From an uncultured Flavobacteriaceae bacterium (GTDB taxonomy: Bacteria > Bacteroidota > Bacteroidia > Flavobacteriales > Flavobacteriaceae): a stretch of DNA of 64,000 nucleotides. Location of the stretch: positions 806,001-870,000 of the forward strand of contig CANLQD010000003.1 in NCBI GenBank assembly GCA_947493175.1, in the 5' to 3' direction. The position numbers and the translations under genes were made by a program. The notes beneath the pieces were generated by a model. The model was not told the DNA's origin. It saw only the letters and a program-made list of their open reading frames with translations, and did not search any database. Below are positions 54,660 through 63,281 of the stretch, one piece after another (within the stretch, counting starts at the first letter, position 1; each line of letters begins with the position of its first letter).

Positions 54660-55763
54660 TTAAAGCTCCTCGATAACCTTCGCCAAGCGTTGCGTAATCT
54701 CATCGATCGCACCAATACCATTAACGCTGTGAAACTTTCCCTGTTCTTCGTAGTACTCTTTTAAAGGTGCCGTTTTTTGATTGTACTCATCAAAACGGTT
54801 CCGTATCTTGTTTTCATCTTGATCATCGCTGCGACCACTGACCTTACCGCGTTCCAATAATCGCTGGATCAATACTTCATCATTCGCATCCAACGCAATC
54901 GTTGCGTTGATTTTCATGCCTTTTGTTGCCAGAAAAGCATCCAACGCCTTTGCTTGCGCGGTCGTCCGTGGAAATCCGTCAAAAATAAAGCCACTGGCGT
55001 CTGGATTTTTCTCCACATCATCCTGTAACATTTGAATGGTGACCTCATCGGGCACCAAATCGCCACGATCGATATAAGACTTCGCCAACTTACCCAATTC
55101 GGTTTCATTTTTCATATTATAACGGAACAAATCTCCCGTAGAAATATGCTTTAAATTGTACTTTTCCTTTAAGAATTCGGCCTGCGTACCTTTTCCGGCA
55201 CCTGGTTTTCCGAACAGAACAAGATTGATCATATGTTTTTGGTTTAGTTGGTATACTTCCCTTAAATTTCTTCCTAACTCCTTGTAATCAAGTCCATAGC
55301 CGACAATAAACTTATCAGGAATATCAATCCCGACATAATCGATGGTATACTCACCGTTATAGACCTCGGATTTATAAAAAAGACTGGCGATTTTAAATTC
55401 TTTTACCTTGGTAGTTGAAAAAAGATGTACCAATTCTTTGAGCGTGCGACCCGAATCGATGATATCTTCCAAGATTATTACGCTTCGACCTTCAATATTA
55501 TCAGGTGGATCTAAAAGTGTTTCCACGATACCGGTAGAAGTGAGTCCTTGATATGAACTTAACTTCACAAACGAAACTTCGCACGGATGTGGATAGCGCT
55601 TCAGAAAATCGGCCACGAACATAAAAGCACCATTAAGAACCCCTACAAAAACAGGTATTTCATCCTTATAGTCTTTCGCTATCGCATGGGCCACTTTTTC
55701 CACCGCGGCCAGGATTTCGGCCTCGGATAAATAAGGAACAAATGTTTTGTCTTGCAACTGCAT
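54660..55763 (-). CDS. Hypoxanthine phosphoribosyltransferase-adenylate kinase fusion
   Basis: 367 aa with two complete enzymes. Residues 1-177: purine phosphoribosyltransferase with the PRPP loop VIILEDIIDSGRTL (95-108) and GLDYKELGRN near its end. Residues 178-367: adenylate kinase with P-loop GKPGAGKGT (185-193), NMP site STGDLFRYN, FDGFPRTTAQ and RSDD in a short lid. The Adk part starts at an internal Met178 (ATG at 55232), so separate initiation is possible. The fusion joins purine salvage to IMP/GMP and AMP phosphorylation, and occurs in Flavobacteriia. Heads an operon with DUF2911 and obgE. Confidence 0.95.
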   Translation of the reverse strand: MQLQDKTFVPYLSEAEILAAVEKVAHAIAKDYKDEIPVFVGVLNGAFMFVADFLKRYPHPCEVSFVKLSSYQGLTSTGIVETLLDPPDNIEGRSVIILEDIIDSGRTLKELVHLFSTTKVKEFKIASLFYKSEVYNGEYTIDYVGIDIPDKFIVGYGLDYKELGRNLREVYQLNQKHMINLVLFGKPGAGKGTQAEFLKEKYNLKHISTGDLFRYNMKNETELGKLAKSYIDRGDLVPDEVTIQMLQDDVEKNPDASGFIFDGFPRTTAQAKALDAFLATKGMKINATIALDANDEVLIQRLLERGKVSGRSDDQDENKIRNRFDEYNQKTAPLKEYYEEQGKFHSVNGIGAIDEITQRLAKVIEEL

Positions 55764-55848
55764 ACGGAGTCCTATTTTTTAGGACGGTAAATATAGTATT
55801 TTGATTTCTCTTTTTGGTCGCTTGGGCAGTCGTTTTAAGAATTCGATG

Positions 55849-55856
55849 TATTTTTG
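55849..55856 (+). promoter_or_regulatory. Candidate -7 element for purK
   Basis: TATTTTTG matches TAnnTTTG exactly, 36 bp upstream of the chosen purK ATG at 55893, which supports that start over the in-frame ATG at 55854 that lies within the element. A clear -33 element is not evident. Confidence 0.45.
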
Positions 55857-55892
55857 TCGAGAAGCTTAGAACAGCTTTCGAAACCGGCACTT

Positions 55893-57047
55893 ATGAACTA
55901 CTTTTCTTCCGACTTTAAACTGGGAATCCTTGGAGGAGGCCAATTGGGAAAAATGCTTTTGTACGAGACCCGAAAGTGGGATATTCATACCCATGTGATA
56001 GACCCCTCCCCGGAAGCACCCTGTAAGCTTGCATGTAATGAATTCTTTGAAGGTGATTTGATGGATTTCGAAGCGGTATACCAGTTTGGAAAGAACGTAG
56101 ACCTCCTTACTATTGAAATCGAGAATGTGAATATCGATGCCCTAGAGAAACTAGAATCAGAAGGACTTAGCGTATACCCCCCCACCAAGGCTTTGCGGAT
56201 TATCCAGAACAAGGCCAAACAAAAATTGTTTTATGTAGATCACGATATACCGACAGCTGCATTTCAACGCTTCGCTTACAAAAGTGAGATTGCAGACAGT
56301 GTTCACAACGAGGCATTGGAGTTCCCATTTATTTGGAAAGCGGCCCAGTTCGGTTATGATGGTCAGGGTGTAAAAATTGTTCGAAAGCTAGAAGACTTAA
56401 ATGAATTACCCGCCGGCGAATGCATCGTTGAGGAAATGATTCCCTTTAAAAATGAACTGGCTGTTATCGTAGCAAGGAACCCTAGTGGCGCCGTAAAAAC
56501 CTATCCTGTGGTAGAGATGGAATTCCACCCCGAGGCCAATCAAGTGGAATATGTAATTTGTCCTGCACGAATCAACGACCACGTAGCTGAAAAAGCAAAG
56601 AAAGTTGCTTTAAAGGTTTCCGAAAAAATTCAGCATGTAGGGCTTTTAGCGGTAGAGATGTTCCAAACGCAAGAAGATAAAATATTGGTAAATGAGGTAG
56701 CCCCAAGACCTCATAACAGTGGTCATTATAGCATTGAAGCAAGTTATACCAACCAATTTGAGCAGCATCTTCGTGCCATTTTAGACTTACCGTTGGGAAG
56801 TACCGATAGCAAACTTGCGGGGATTATGGTCAATCTCGTTGGTGCCGAAGGCCATACGGGGAATGTCGTCTACGAACATATCGAGGACATTTTAGGCAAA
56901 CAAGGGGTAACACCCCATATCTACGGAAAAAAACAGACCCGACCATTTCGTAAAATGGGCCATGTTACCATTGTGAATGAAAATATAGAACGGGCCCGTG
57001 AGATTGCCCAACAGGTCAAGGAAAAAATAAAAGTTATCAGCAAATAA
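55893..57047 (+). CDS. purK: 5-(carboxyamino)imidazole ribonucleotide synthase
   Basis: 384 aa from ATG 55893 (MNYFSSDFKLGILGGGQLGK). ATP-grasp enzyme: N-terminal GILGGGQLGKMLL, central FPFIWKAAQFGYDGQGVKIV, ECIVEEMIPF, and metal-binding VNEVAPRPHNSGHYS. It carboxylates AIR with ATP and bicarbonate in purine synthesis; the product is used by PurE encoded 4 bp downstream. An upstream ATG at 55854 overlaps the promoter element and is unlikely. Confidence 0.95.
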   Translation: MNYFSSDFKLGILGGGQLGKMLLYETRKWDIHTHVIDPSPEAPCKLACNEFFEGDLMDFEAVYQFGKNVDLLTIEIENVNIDALEKLESEGLSVYPPTKALRIIQNKAKQKLFYVDHDIPTAAFQRFAYKSEIADSVHNEALEFPFIWKAAQFGYDGQGVKIVRKLEDLNELPAGECIVEEMIPFKNELAVIVARNPSGAVKTYPVVEMEFHPEANQVEYVICPARINDHVAEKAKKVALKVSEKIQHVGLLAVEMFQTQEDKILVNEVAPRPHNSGHYSIEASYTNQFEQHLRAILDLPLGSTDSKLAGIMVNLVGAEGHTGNVVYEHIEDILGKQGVTPHIYGKKQTRPFRKMGHVTIVNENIERAREIAQQVKEKIKVISK

Positions 57048-57051
57048 GAAT

Positions 57052-57537
57052 ATGAGCAAAGTAGCCGTAGTCATGGGAAGTACCAGCGATCTGCCCGTTA
57101 TGCAGGACGCCATTGATATTTTAAAAGGGTTTGATATTGAAGTCGATGTCGATATTGTTTCGGCGCATCGAACCCCGGAAAAACTATTCGATTTTAGCAA
57201 AAATGCCCATACGAGCGGATATTCCGTTATTATCGCAGGAGCTGGTGGTGCCGCACACTTACCCGGCATGGTAGCATCGATGTCGCCATTACCGGTTATA
57301 GGGGTACCGGTTAAAAGCAGTAATTCTATTGACGGGTGGGATTCCGTACTCTCTATTCTTCAAATGCCTGGTGGGGTTCCCGTGGCTACGGTAGCTTTGA
57401 ACGGCGCCAAAAATGCCGGTATCCTGGCAGCACAGATCATCGGTGCATCGGACAAGTGTGTTCTCGATAAAATCCTATTGTACAAAGAAGGTCTTAAACA
57501 AAAAGTAATAGAAGGTGCCAAAAAAATAAATGAATAA
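57052..57537 (+). CDS. purE: N5-carboxyaminoimidazole ribonucleotide mutase
   Basis: 161 aa class I PurE. MGSTSDLPVM (CAIR-binding loop), SAHRTPEKLF, IAGAGGAAHLPGMVAS and GVPVKSS are conserved. Converts N5-CAIR to CAIR. Four bp after purK, two bp before the small lipoprotein gene. Confidence 0.96.
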   Translation: MSKVAVVMGSTSDLPVMQDAIDILKGFDIEVDVDIVSAHRTPEKLFDFSKNAHTSGYSVIIAGAGGAAHLPGMVASMSPLPVIGVPVKSSNSIDGWDSVLSILQMPGGVPVATVALNGAKNAGILAAQIIGASDKCVLDKILLYKEGLKQKVIEGAKKINE

Positions 57538-57539
57538 CC

Positions 57540-57935
57540 ATGAGAAGCTTTATTATTCTGTTATGTGCCCTGTTAGCGTCCTGTAAAACCCAACATTTTG
57601 AAGAAATAACGCTCACCAGCCCTACGATGGTCCATATCGAGCCCGACAGCCGCGCCATTGAACAGTTGAACCACAAATGGGGAGATGAAGATTTCCAGGT
57701 CATCATTGATGATGTTATGTGGCACCACAGCGAACTTATGATACATGTAGACAGTTTGGCTATGGATCAAATTACAACGGACACCCAGCATCTAAAACTC
57801 ATTGGCGGGGGACAGCAATGGCAAATTAATATGGACACCACCGATGTTAAATGGCGTTATATTTATTTTGATGGCAAAAACTTTGTAGAGAAAGATGCCA
57901 TTTCCATGCTAGCGTATCTTACTGAAAACAACTAA
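57540..57935 (+). CDS. Small lipoprotein of unknown function (131 aa)
   Basis: MRSFIILLCALLASCKTQHF has a lipobox with Cys15. The rest appears beta-rich (RWRYIYFDGKNF-like strand near the end, KWRYIYFDG) with no named domain. Position between purE (2-bp gap) and the M3 peptidase (13-bp gap) shows co-transcription with purine genes, probably only positional. Confidence 0.75.
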   Translation: MRSFIILLCALLASCKTQHFEEITLTSPTMVHIEPDSRAIEQLNHKWGDEDFQVIIDDVMWHHSELMIHVDSLAMDQITTDTQHLKLIGGGQQWQINMDTTDVKWRYIYFDGKNFVEKDAISMLAYLTENN

Positions 57936-57948
57936 AGAAAAAAAATAA

Positions 57949-59979
57949 ATGCAAAACCCACTTCTTGAATCTTTTGACCTAGCCCCATTTTCTAAGATAA
58001 AAAACGAACATTTTAAACCAGCCTTTTTAAGGGCAATGGAAGATGCAAGGGTAGAAATCAATGCCATTACCGCAAACCAGGAAGCGCCATCTTTTGCAAA
58101 CACGGTCGAGGCGTTGGAATTTGCGGGGCATCAACTGGATCGGATTTCCAGTGTATTTTTCAACCTAAACTCTGCTGAAACCAATGATGAAATACAAAAA
58201 ATAGCGCAAGAAGTATCTCCCCTGCTATCAGAATTCAGCAACGATATTACACTGAATACCGAATTGTTCGCTAGAATTAAATCGGTTCATCAGCAAAAAG
58301 ATACTTTACAACTAAACACCGAGCAACAAACCTTGCTTGATAAAAAGTATAAGAGCTTCAGCCGAAATGGCGCCAACTTACCAGAGGAGAAAAAAAAGCG
58401 TTTACGGGAGATAGATGCCGAACTATCCAAACTGAAGTTAAAATTTGGTGAAAATGTATTGGCCGAAACCAACAAATACGAAATGCATCTTACGGAAGCG
58501 TCTGATGTTGAAGGACTTCCGGAAGGCGAAAAGGAAGCAGCAGCCCAACGCGCCAAAGCAAAAGGGAAAGAAAATGGTTGGATGATCACCTTAGACTATC
58601 CTAGCTACGTGCCTTTTATGAAATATGCAAAAAACAGAACGCTTCGAAAAGAGCTGTCACTTGCATTTGGAAGCAAAGGATTTCACAACGATGAATTCGA
58701 CAACCAGAAAAACGTATTACAAATTGCCCAATTACGGTATGAAAGGGCGCAACTGCTGGGCTACAAGACCCATGCCCATTTTGTATTGGAAGAACGCATG
58801 GCAGAAACCCCTGAAAAAGTACATGGCTTTCTAAGCGAACTTTTAGAAAAGGCCAAACCAGCGGCCGAACGCGAGTTTCGGCAATTAGAAAGTTTCGCAA
58901 AGGATGCTGATGGCATCGACCAACTTGAAAAATGGGACGGTAGCTATTACTCCGAAAAGTTGAAACAGCAACTATTCAGTCTCGATGATGAACAATTAAA
59001 ACCCTATTTTAAATTGGAAAACGTCATCGATGGGGTGTTTGCGGTAGCGGAAAGGCTTTTTGGAATTCAGTTTGAACAGGTTTTTGATATTGATACCTAC
59101 CACGAGGAGGTCAAAACCTATCGGATATACGATAAGGAAAAGAATTTCGTTGCCGTTTTTTACGCCGATTTTCACCCTAGGCCCGGTAAAAGAGGTGGTG
59201 CTTGGATGACCTCCTTTAAATCGCAATGGAAAAAAGATGGGGAGAACATACGCCCCCATATTTCGAATGTATGTAATTTTACACCATCGACTCCCAGCAA
59301 GCCCTCACTTTTAACCTTTAATGAAGTCACCACCCTTTTTCATGAATTCGGCCATGGGCTACATGGCATGTTGGCCAACACTATCTATCCTAGCCTATCC
59401 GGAACATCGGTCTATTGGGATTTTGTGGAACTTCCTTCACAGGTGATGGAGAACTGGTGCTACGAAAAAGACGCATTGGAACTATTTGCCAAACATTATG
59501 AAACAGGAGAGATCATTCCTATGGAATTGATACAAAAAATAAAGGATTCCGCTACTTTCCAAGAAGGCATGGCCACCTTACGACAACTGAGCTTTGGATT
59601 GTTGGACATGTCTTGGCACGGAACAAATCCTACAGGAATCACTGATGTTAAAGCCCGCGAAAGTAAAGCATTCGAGGGTACCAACCTTTATCCCGACACT
59701 CCCGAAACCTGCATGAGCACGGCTTTTAGCCACATTTTTCAAGGTGGTTATTCCTCAGGCTACTACAGCTACAAATGGGCCGAAGTACTTGATGCGGATG
59801 CCTTTGCCTACTTTAAGGAAAAAGGAATTTTTGATCAAGAGGTAGCAACTAAATTTAAGGAGCATGTACTTTCAAAAGGAGGTACCGAAAATCCGATGGT
59901 TTTGTACAAGCGTTTTCGTGGAGCCGAGCCCAAGGTAGAGGCACTGCTAGAAAGGGCTGGACTCTTGATCACCGAATGA
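57949..59979 (+). CDS. M3 family metallopeptidase (peptidyl-dipeptidase Dcp-like)
   Basis: 676 aa. Zinc motif HEFGHGLHGML with His465, Glu466 and His469; the third ligand Glu lies downstream in FVELPSQVMENW. N-terminal helices (NPLLESFDLAPFSKIKNEHF) are typical of the Dcp/OpdA group. The protein has no signal peptide, so it acts in the cytoplasm on short peptides. Last gene of the purK-purE-lipoprotein run. Confidence 0.94.
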   Translation: MQNPLLESFDLAPFSKIKNEHFKPAFLRAMEDARVEINAITANQEAPSFANTVEALEFAGHQLDRISSVFFNLNSAETNDEIQKIAQEVSPLLSEFSNDITLNTELFARIKSVHQQKDTLQLNTEQQTLLDKKYKSFSRNGANLPEEKKKRLREIDAELSKLKLKFGENVLAETNKYEMHLTEASDVEGLPEGEKEAAAQRAKAKGKENGWMITLDYPSYVPFMKYAKNRTLRKELSLAFGSKGFHNDEFDNQKNVLQIAQLRYERAQLLGYKTHAHFVLEERMAETPEKVHGFLSELLEKAKPAAEREFRQLESFAKDADGIDQLEKWDGSYYSEKLKQQLFSLDDEQLKPYFKLENVIDGVFAVAERLFGIQFEQVFDIDTYHEEVKTYRIYDKEKNFVAVFYADFHPRPGKRGGAWMTSFKSQWKKDGENIRPHISNVCNFTPSTPSKPSLLTFNEVTTLFHEFGHGLHGMLANTIYPSLSGTSVYWDFVELPSQVMENWCYEKDALELFAKHYETGEIIPMELIQKIKDSATFQEGMATLRQLSFGLLDMSWHGTNPTGITDVKARESKAFEGTNLYPDTPETCMSTAFSHIFQGGYSSGYYSYKWAEVLDADAFAYFKEKGIFDQEVATKFKEHVLSKGGTENPMVLYKRFRGAEPKVEALLERAGLLITE

Positions 59980-60198
59980 GATGATTTCGGTGGAGCGCCT
60001 TTAGAAAAATATTTTAGTGTCAACTAGGCTCTATTTCTAAGCTGCCAAGGTGTTATTTTATGCAAATTACCGCTTAGCATGCAGTAGCGGTTCGTCGATT
60101 TGGCCCGCAACGATGTGCTACGTTCTGAAAAAATCTGTATTTTTAAACGCTTTCCCGTTACCAAACCATCTTGACCACATTTTGCTAAATTGATAAAA

Positions 60199-62352
60199 AT
60201 GTACAAGATAAAATCTATCTTGGTCCTTTGTTTGATCGTGTGCGGTAACCTTTTTGCCCAAACGGATAGGGATGCCCTGATGGCACTTTATAATGCAACC
60301 GATGGCCCGAACTGGACCAATAACACCAATTGGGGTTCAGCACAGCCCCTGAACACCTGGTTTGGGGTCACAACCGATGCCTTAGGGAATGTGGTAACCC
60401 TTAATTTAAGCAATCCCGGATTTGTTGGAAACAATTTGAATGGGACTCTTCCGGATGAATTGGGCGACCTCCCTTTTTTAACTTTCCTTATCATTACCGA
60501 CAACCCTAATTTGACAGGGCCTTTACCAGCTACTATAGGAAATCTGAACAACCTGAATTTTCTTTCGTTTCGTAACAATGCCCTTAACGGACCCATCCCC
60601 CCTGTCATTGGTAACTTGATCAACCTCACAAATCTTACACTTGGCTCAAACAATCTCACAGGAGACATTCCGAACACCATCGGTAACCTATCGAACCTAC
60701 AGAGTTTAAATCTAGATGTCAATGACCTCAGCGGCCCTATACCTGATGAAATAGGCAATCTTATAAACCTACTTACGTTGCGGATCAACAACAATAGATT
60801 AAACGGTCCGATTCCCGCTTCTCTGGCCAATTTAGTCAACCTAGAAGATTTTCTTTTGTATACGAATGAACTGAGCGGTGAAATACCTGTTTTTTTGGGG
60901 AGTTTAATCAATTTAAGGTCGCTGATCATATCGAGCAACCAGTTCACGGGACAAATACCTCCTGAATTGGGAAATCTAATCAATTTGGAAGAATTCAATG
61001 TCGGCATCAATGATTTATCGGGAACGGTCCCGGAGGCCTTGGGAAACCTCATCAACGTACGGACATTCAACATCGATGCGGCCAACTTGTCGGGGACACT
61101 TCCCGCCTCCTTGAGCCAGTTGACAGATCTGGTAGACCTTCGGATCGGTCAAAACAATTTTGAAGGACTACTCCCCCGTTTTACCTTCGATACCTCCGGA
61201 ACGATCACACCCTATTTTGATATGCGCTTCAACAACTTTCATTTTGGGGATTTTGAAGCTGATTTTCCTGATTATAACAACGGCACGATCAACTATGACT
61301 ATAACATTCAGGATACCGTCAACGAGGTCGAAACCATAAACGCCTGTGCAGGGCAATCGGTTACCTTGTCAACCACTGTTCGTGGAACCGCCAACGTATA
61401 CGAATGGTTGCAGAACGGGGTACCCATCCCAAACTCGAATACCCCCGATTTATTCCTAACAGATGTACAAAATGGCGATACAGGTAATTATACCTGTCGT
61501 ATTACAAGTACCATCGTAACCGGACTTACACTGGAAAGGAATCCCATTGCACTTAGCGTGGGATCCGCGGGAACTCCACTCGCCAATCCCGTTGATGACA
61601 TCCAAGCATGTGATCCCGATGCAGATGGCTTCACCGACTTTCAGATCAACTTGGCGAGTATTGACGAACAAGTACTCGGAGACCAAACAGGGCTGCCCGT
61701 GTCTTATTTTGATGAAGCAGGGAGCCCTATTGCCCTGACTAACCCTTACACGAACAGTACAGAAGGGGAGCAGGTGATTACGGTACGGGTCGGGGATGCT
61801 AGTGGGTGTTTTGACGAGACAACTTTCAGACTGGTGACAATTCCTGGGCCGACCGTTATCGAACTTCCAGATGTTTTGGAATGCAGTTATTCCTTGCCCC
61901 CCTTGGATAACGATGCCCTTTATTTCACAGAACCCGATGGGCAGGGGGCCATGTTAATTGAGGGTTCCGAAATCACTTCCTCCCAAACCATCTATATCTA
62001 TGCCGAAACTCGAGGGGACGGTATCGTTTGTTCCAACCAAAGTAGTTTTACGGTGACCGTAGATCCCTCGAGTTGTGAAAATATTGATTTGACCTCACTT
62101 CCTACTTTTTTCACCCCAAATAATGATGGCTCTAACGACCTTTGGGATATCTCCTCTTTAGCGGGAAGCGATACACAAATAACGATCTTCAATCGCTATG
62201 GACAGCTTTTGGAACAGCTAGACCCAAATGTGGTGCAAGGATGGGACGGTCGATATCAGGGAACCGAGCTGCCCTCCAGCGACTATTGGTATCGCTATAC
62301 AGATCCGGAAACCGGACGAGACGTCAAAGGCCACTTTACGTTAAAGCGTTAA
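60199..62352 (+). CDS. LRR surface protein with T9SS type B C-terminal domain
   Basis: 717 aa from ATG 60199 (MYKIKSILVLCLIVCGNLFA, signal peptide). N-terminal cap DRDALMALYNATDGPNWTNN, then about ten plant-type leucine-rich repeats of 24 residues (about 75-325, consensus IPxxLGNLINLxxLxLxxNxLSG), an Ig-like module (about 375-455), a Cys-containing DUF-like segment and the type B sorting domain (LPTFFTPNNDGSNDLWDISS, ITIFNRYGQLLEQLD). T9SS substrate; probably binds proteins or glycans. No PorP/SprF gene is next to it, so it must use one encoded elsewhere. Its stop overlaps the convergent activase gene by 4 bp. Confidence 0.93.
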   Translation: MYKIKSILVLCLIVCGNLFAQTDRDALMALYNATDGPNWTNNTNWGSAQPLNTWFGVTTDALGNVVTLNLSNPGFVGNNLNGTLPDELGDLPFLTFLIITDNPNLTGPLPATIGNLNNLNFLSFRNNALNGPIPPVIGNLINLTNLTLGSNNLTGDIPNTIGNLSNLQSLNLDVNDLSGPIPDEIGNLINLLTLRINNNRLNGPIPASLANLVNLEDFLLYTNELSGEIPVFLGSLINLRSLIISSNQFTGQIPPELGNLINLEEFNVGINDLSGTVPEALGNLINVRTFNIDAANLSGTLPASLSQLTDLVDLRIGQNNFEGLLPRFTFDTSGTITPYFDMRFNNFHFGDFEADFPDYNNGTINYDYNIQDTVNEVETINACAGQSVTLSTTVRGTANVYEWLQNGVPIPNSNTPDLFLTDVQNGDTGNYTCRITSTIVTGLTLERNPIALSVGSAGTPLANPVDDIQACDPDADGFTDFQINLASIDEQVLGDQTGLPVSYFDEAGSPIALTNPYTNSTEGEQVITVRVGDASGCFDETTFRLVTIPGPTVIELPDVLECSYSLPPLDNDALYFTEPDGQGAMLIEGSEITSSQTIYIYAETRGDGIVCSNQSSFTVTVDPSSCENIDLTSLPTFFTPNNDGSNDLWDISSLAGSDTQITIFNRYGQLLEQLDPNVVQGWDGRYQGTELPSSDYWYRYTDPETGRDVKGHFTLKR

Positions 62353-63248
62353 TTGATTACCGGGACTTTAAGTTTCTTTAGTTTTTCGACCATCGTTCCA
62401 AGCTTTTCGGTATGTAAACTCTTGGTATCTTGGAAACCATTATTTTGTACTAGCTGGGGGTACTTGCCTAACCAGTAGTTCTCATACGGCATGAGCTCAA
62501 TGGCCGAAACCGACGGATGCCGATGGTAAAAATCACCAATGGATTCTAAAAAATCATCAGTATCGTTGATTCCAGGCACCATAGGGAAACGTACCCTTAC
62601 CAAGGCACCTTGGGACAATAAAAACTGAAGATTTTTTAAAATTCTATGGTTGTCTTTCCCCGTGTACTTCTTATGTTCCGAGGCATTGAACAGTTTCATA
62701 TCAAAAAGATATAAGTCCGTAACCGGCAATGACGCCTTTAAATGACGTTTACTACAATAGCCAGAGGTATCGACACAGGTATGGATCCCCTTATTTTTTG
62801 CTTCTTTCAGCAATGCCAACGTAAATTGGGGTTGAGCGAGCGGTTCGCCGCCTGAAATTGTAAGACCGCCCTCTTTTCCATAAAACTTCTGATCACGTTC
62901 TACCACTGTCATTATTTCTTCAACTCCCACCCATTTTCCAAGTACTGTAAATTGCTCTTCTTCACAAACAGTAAAGGCCTCTTGAACCGTTTCTTTTCCC
63001 TCAGGACCGCTGAACTCATAATTCTGGTTGACCCTAACACCTTTTTCCTTTGTTATCCTGCGCAGTCTTTGGGTAAGTTGCTCGGGCCCCTCCCCTATCT
63101 TGGAAATTATTTGTACCCGAAACGATTTTGATTCGGGATTATGGCACCAGGCACAGTTCAATGGACATCCCTTTAAAAAAACCGTTGTTCGAATACCGGG
63201 ACCATTGGTAAGCGCCCCTCTTTGAACATCAAAGACCAAACCTTTCAT
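62349..63248 (-). CDS. Glycyl-radical enzyme activating protein (radical SAM)
   Basis: 299 aa. Radical SAM motif CPLNCAWCHNPES (Cys28, Cys32, Cys35), GGEPLAQP, DTSGYC and LYLFDMKLFN. The insert after the SAM motif (about 41-115), which in most larger activases carries two extra 4Fe-4S clusters with eight Cys, keeps length but only one Cys (Cys95). It would generate the glycyl radical on the enzyme encoded 33 bp upstream on the same strand. Confidence 0.9.
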   Translation of the reverse strand: MKGLVFDVQRGALTNGPGIRTTVFLKGCPLNCAWCHNPESKSFRVQIISKIGEGPEQLTQRLRRITKEKGVRVNQNYEFSGPEGKETVQEAFTVCEEEQFTVLGKWVGVEEIMTVVERDQKFYGKEGGLTISGGEPLAQPQFTLALLKEAKNKGIHTCVDTSGYCSKRHLKASLPVTDLYLFDMKLFNASEHKKYTGKDNHRILKNLQFLLSQGALVRVRFPMVPGINDTDDFLESIGDFYHRHPSVSAIELMPYENYWLGKYPQLVQNNGFQDTKSLHTEKLGTMVEKLKKLKVPVIN

Positions 63249-63281
63249 TTTCTTCTTTTTAGAGACCTTTATAGCCTAAGT

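Noticed and set aside
60288..61085. 265-codon minus-strand ORF opposite the LRR gene
   Set aside because: It is an antisense shadow of the repetitive LRR coding sequence; its own repeats mirror the LRR period and it has no signal or domain of its own.
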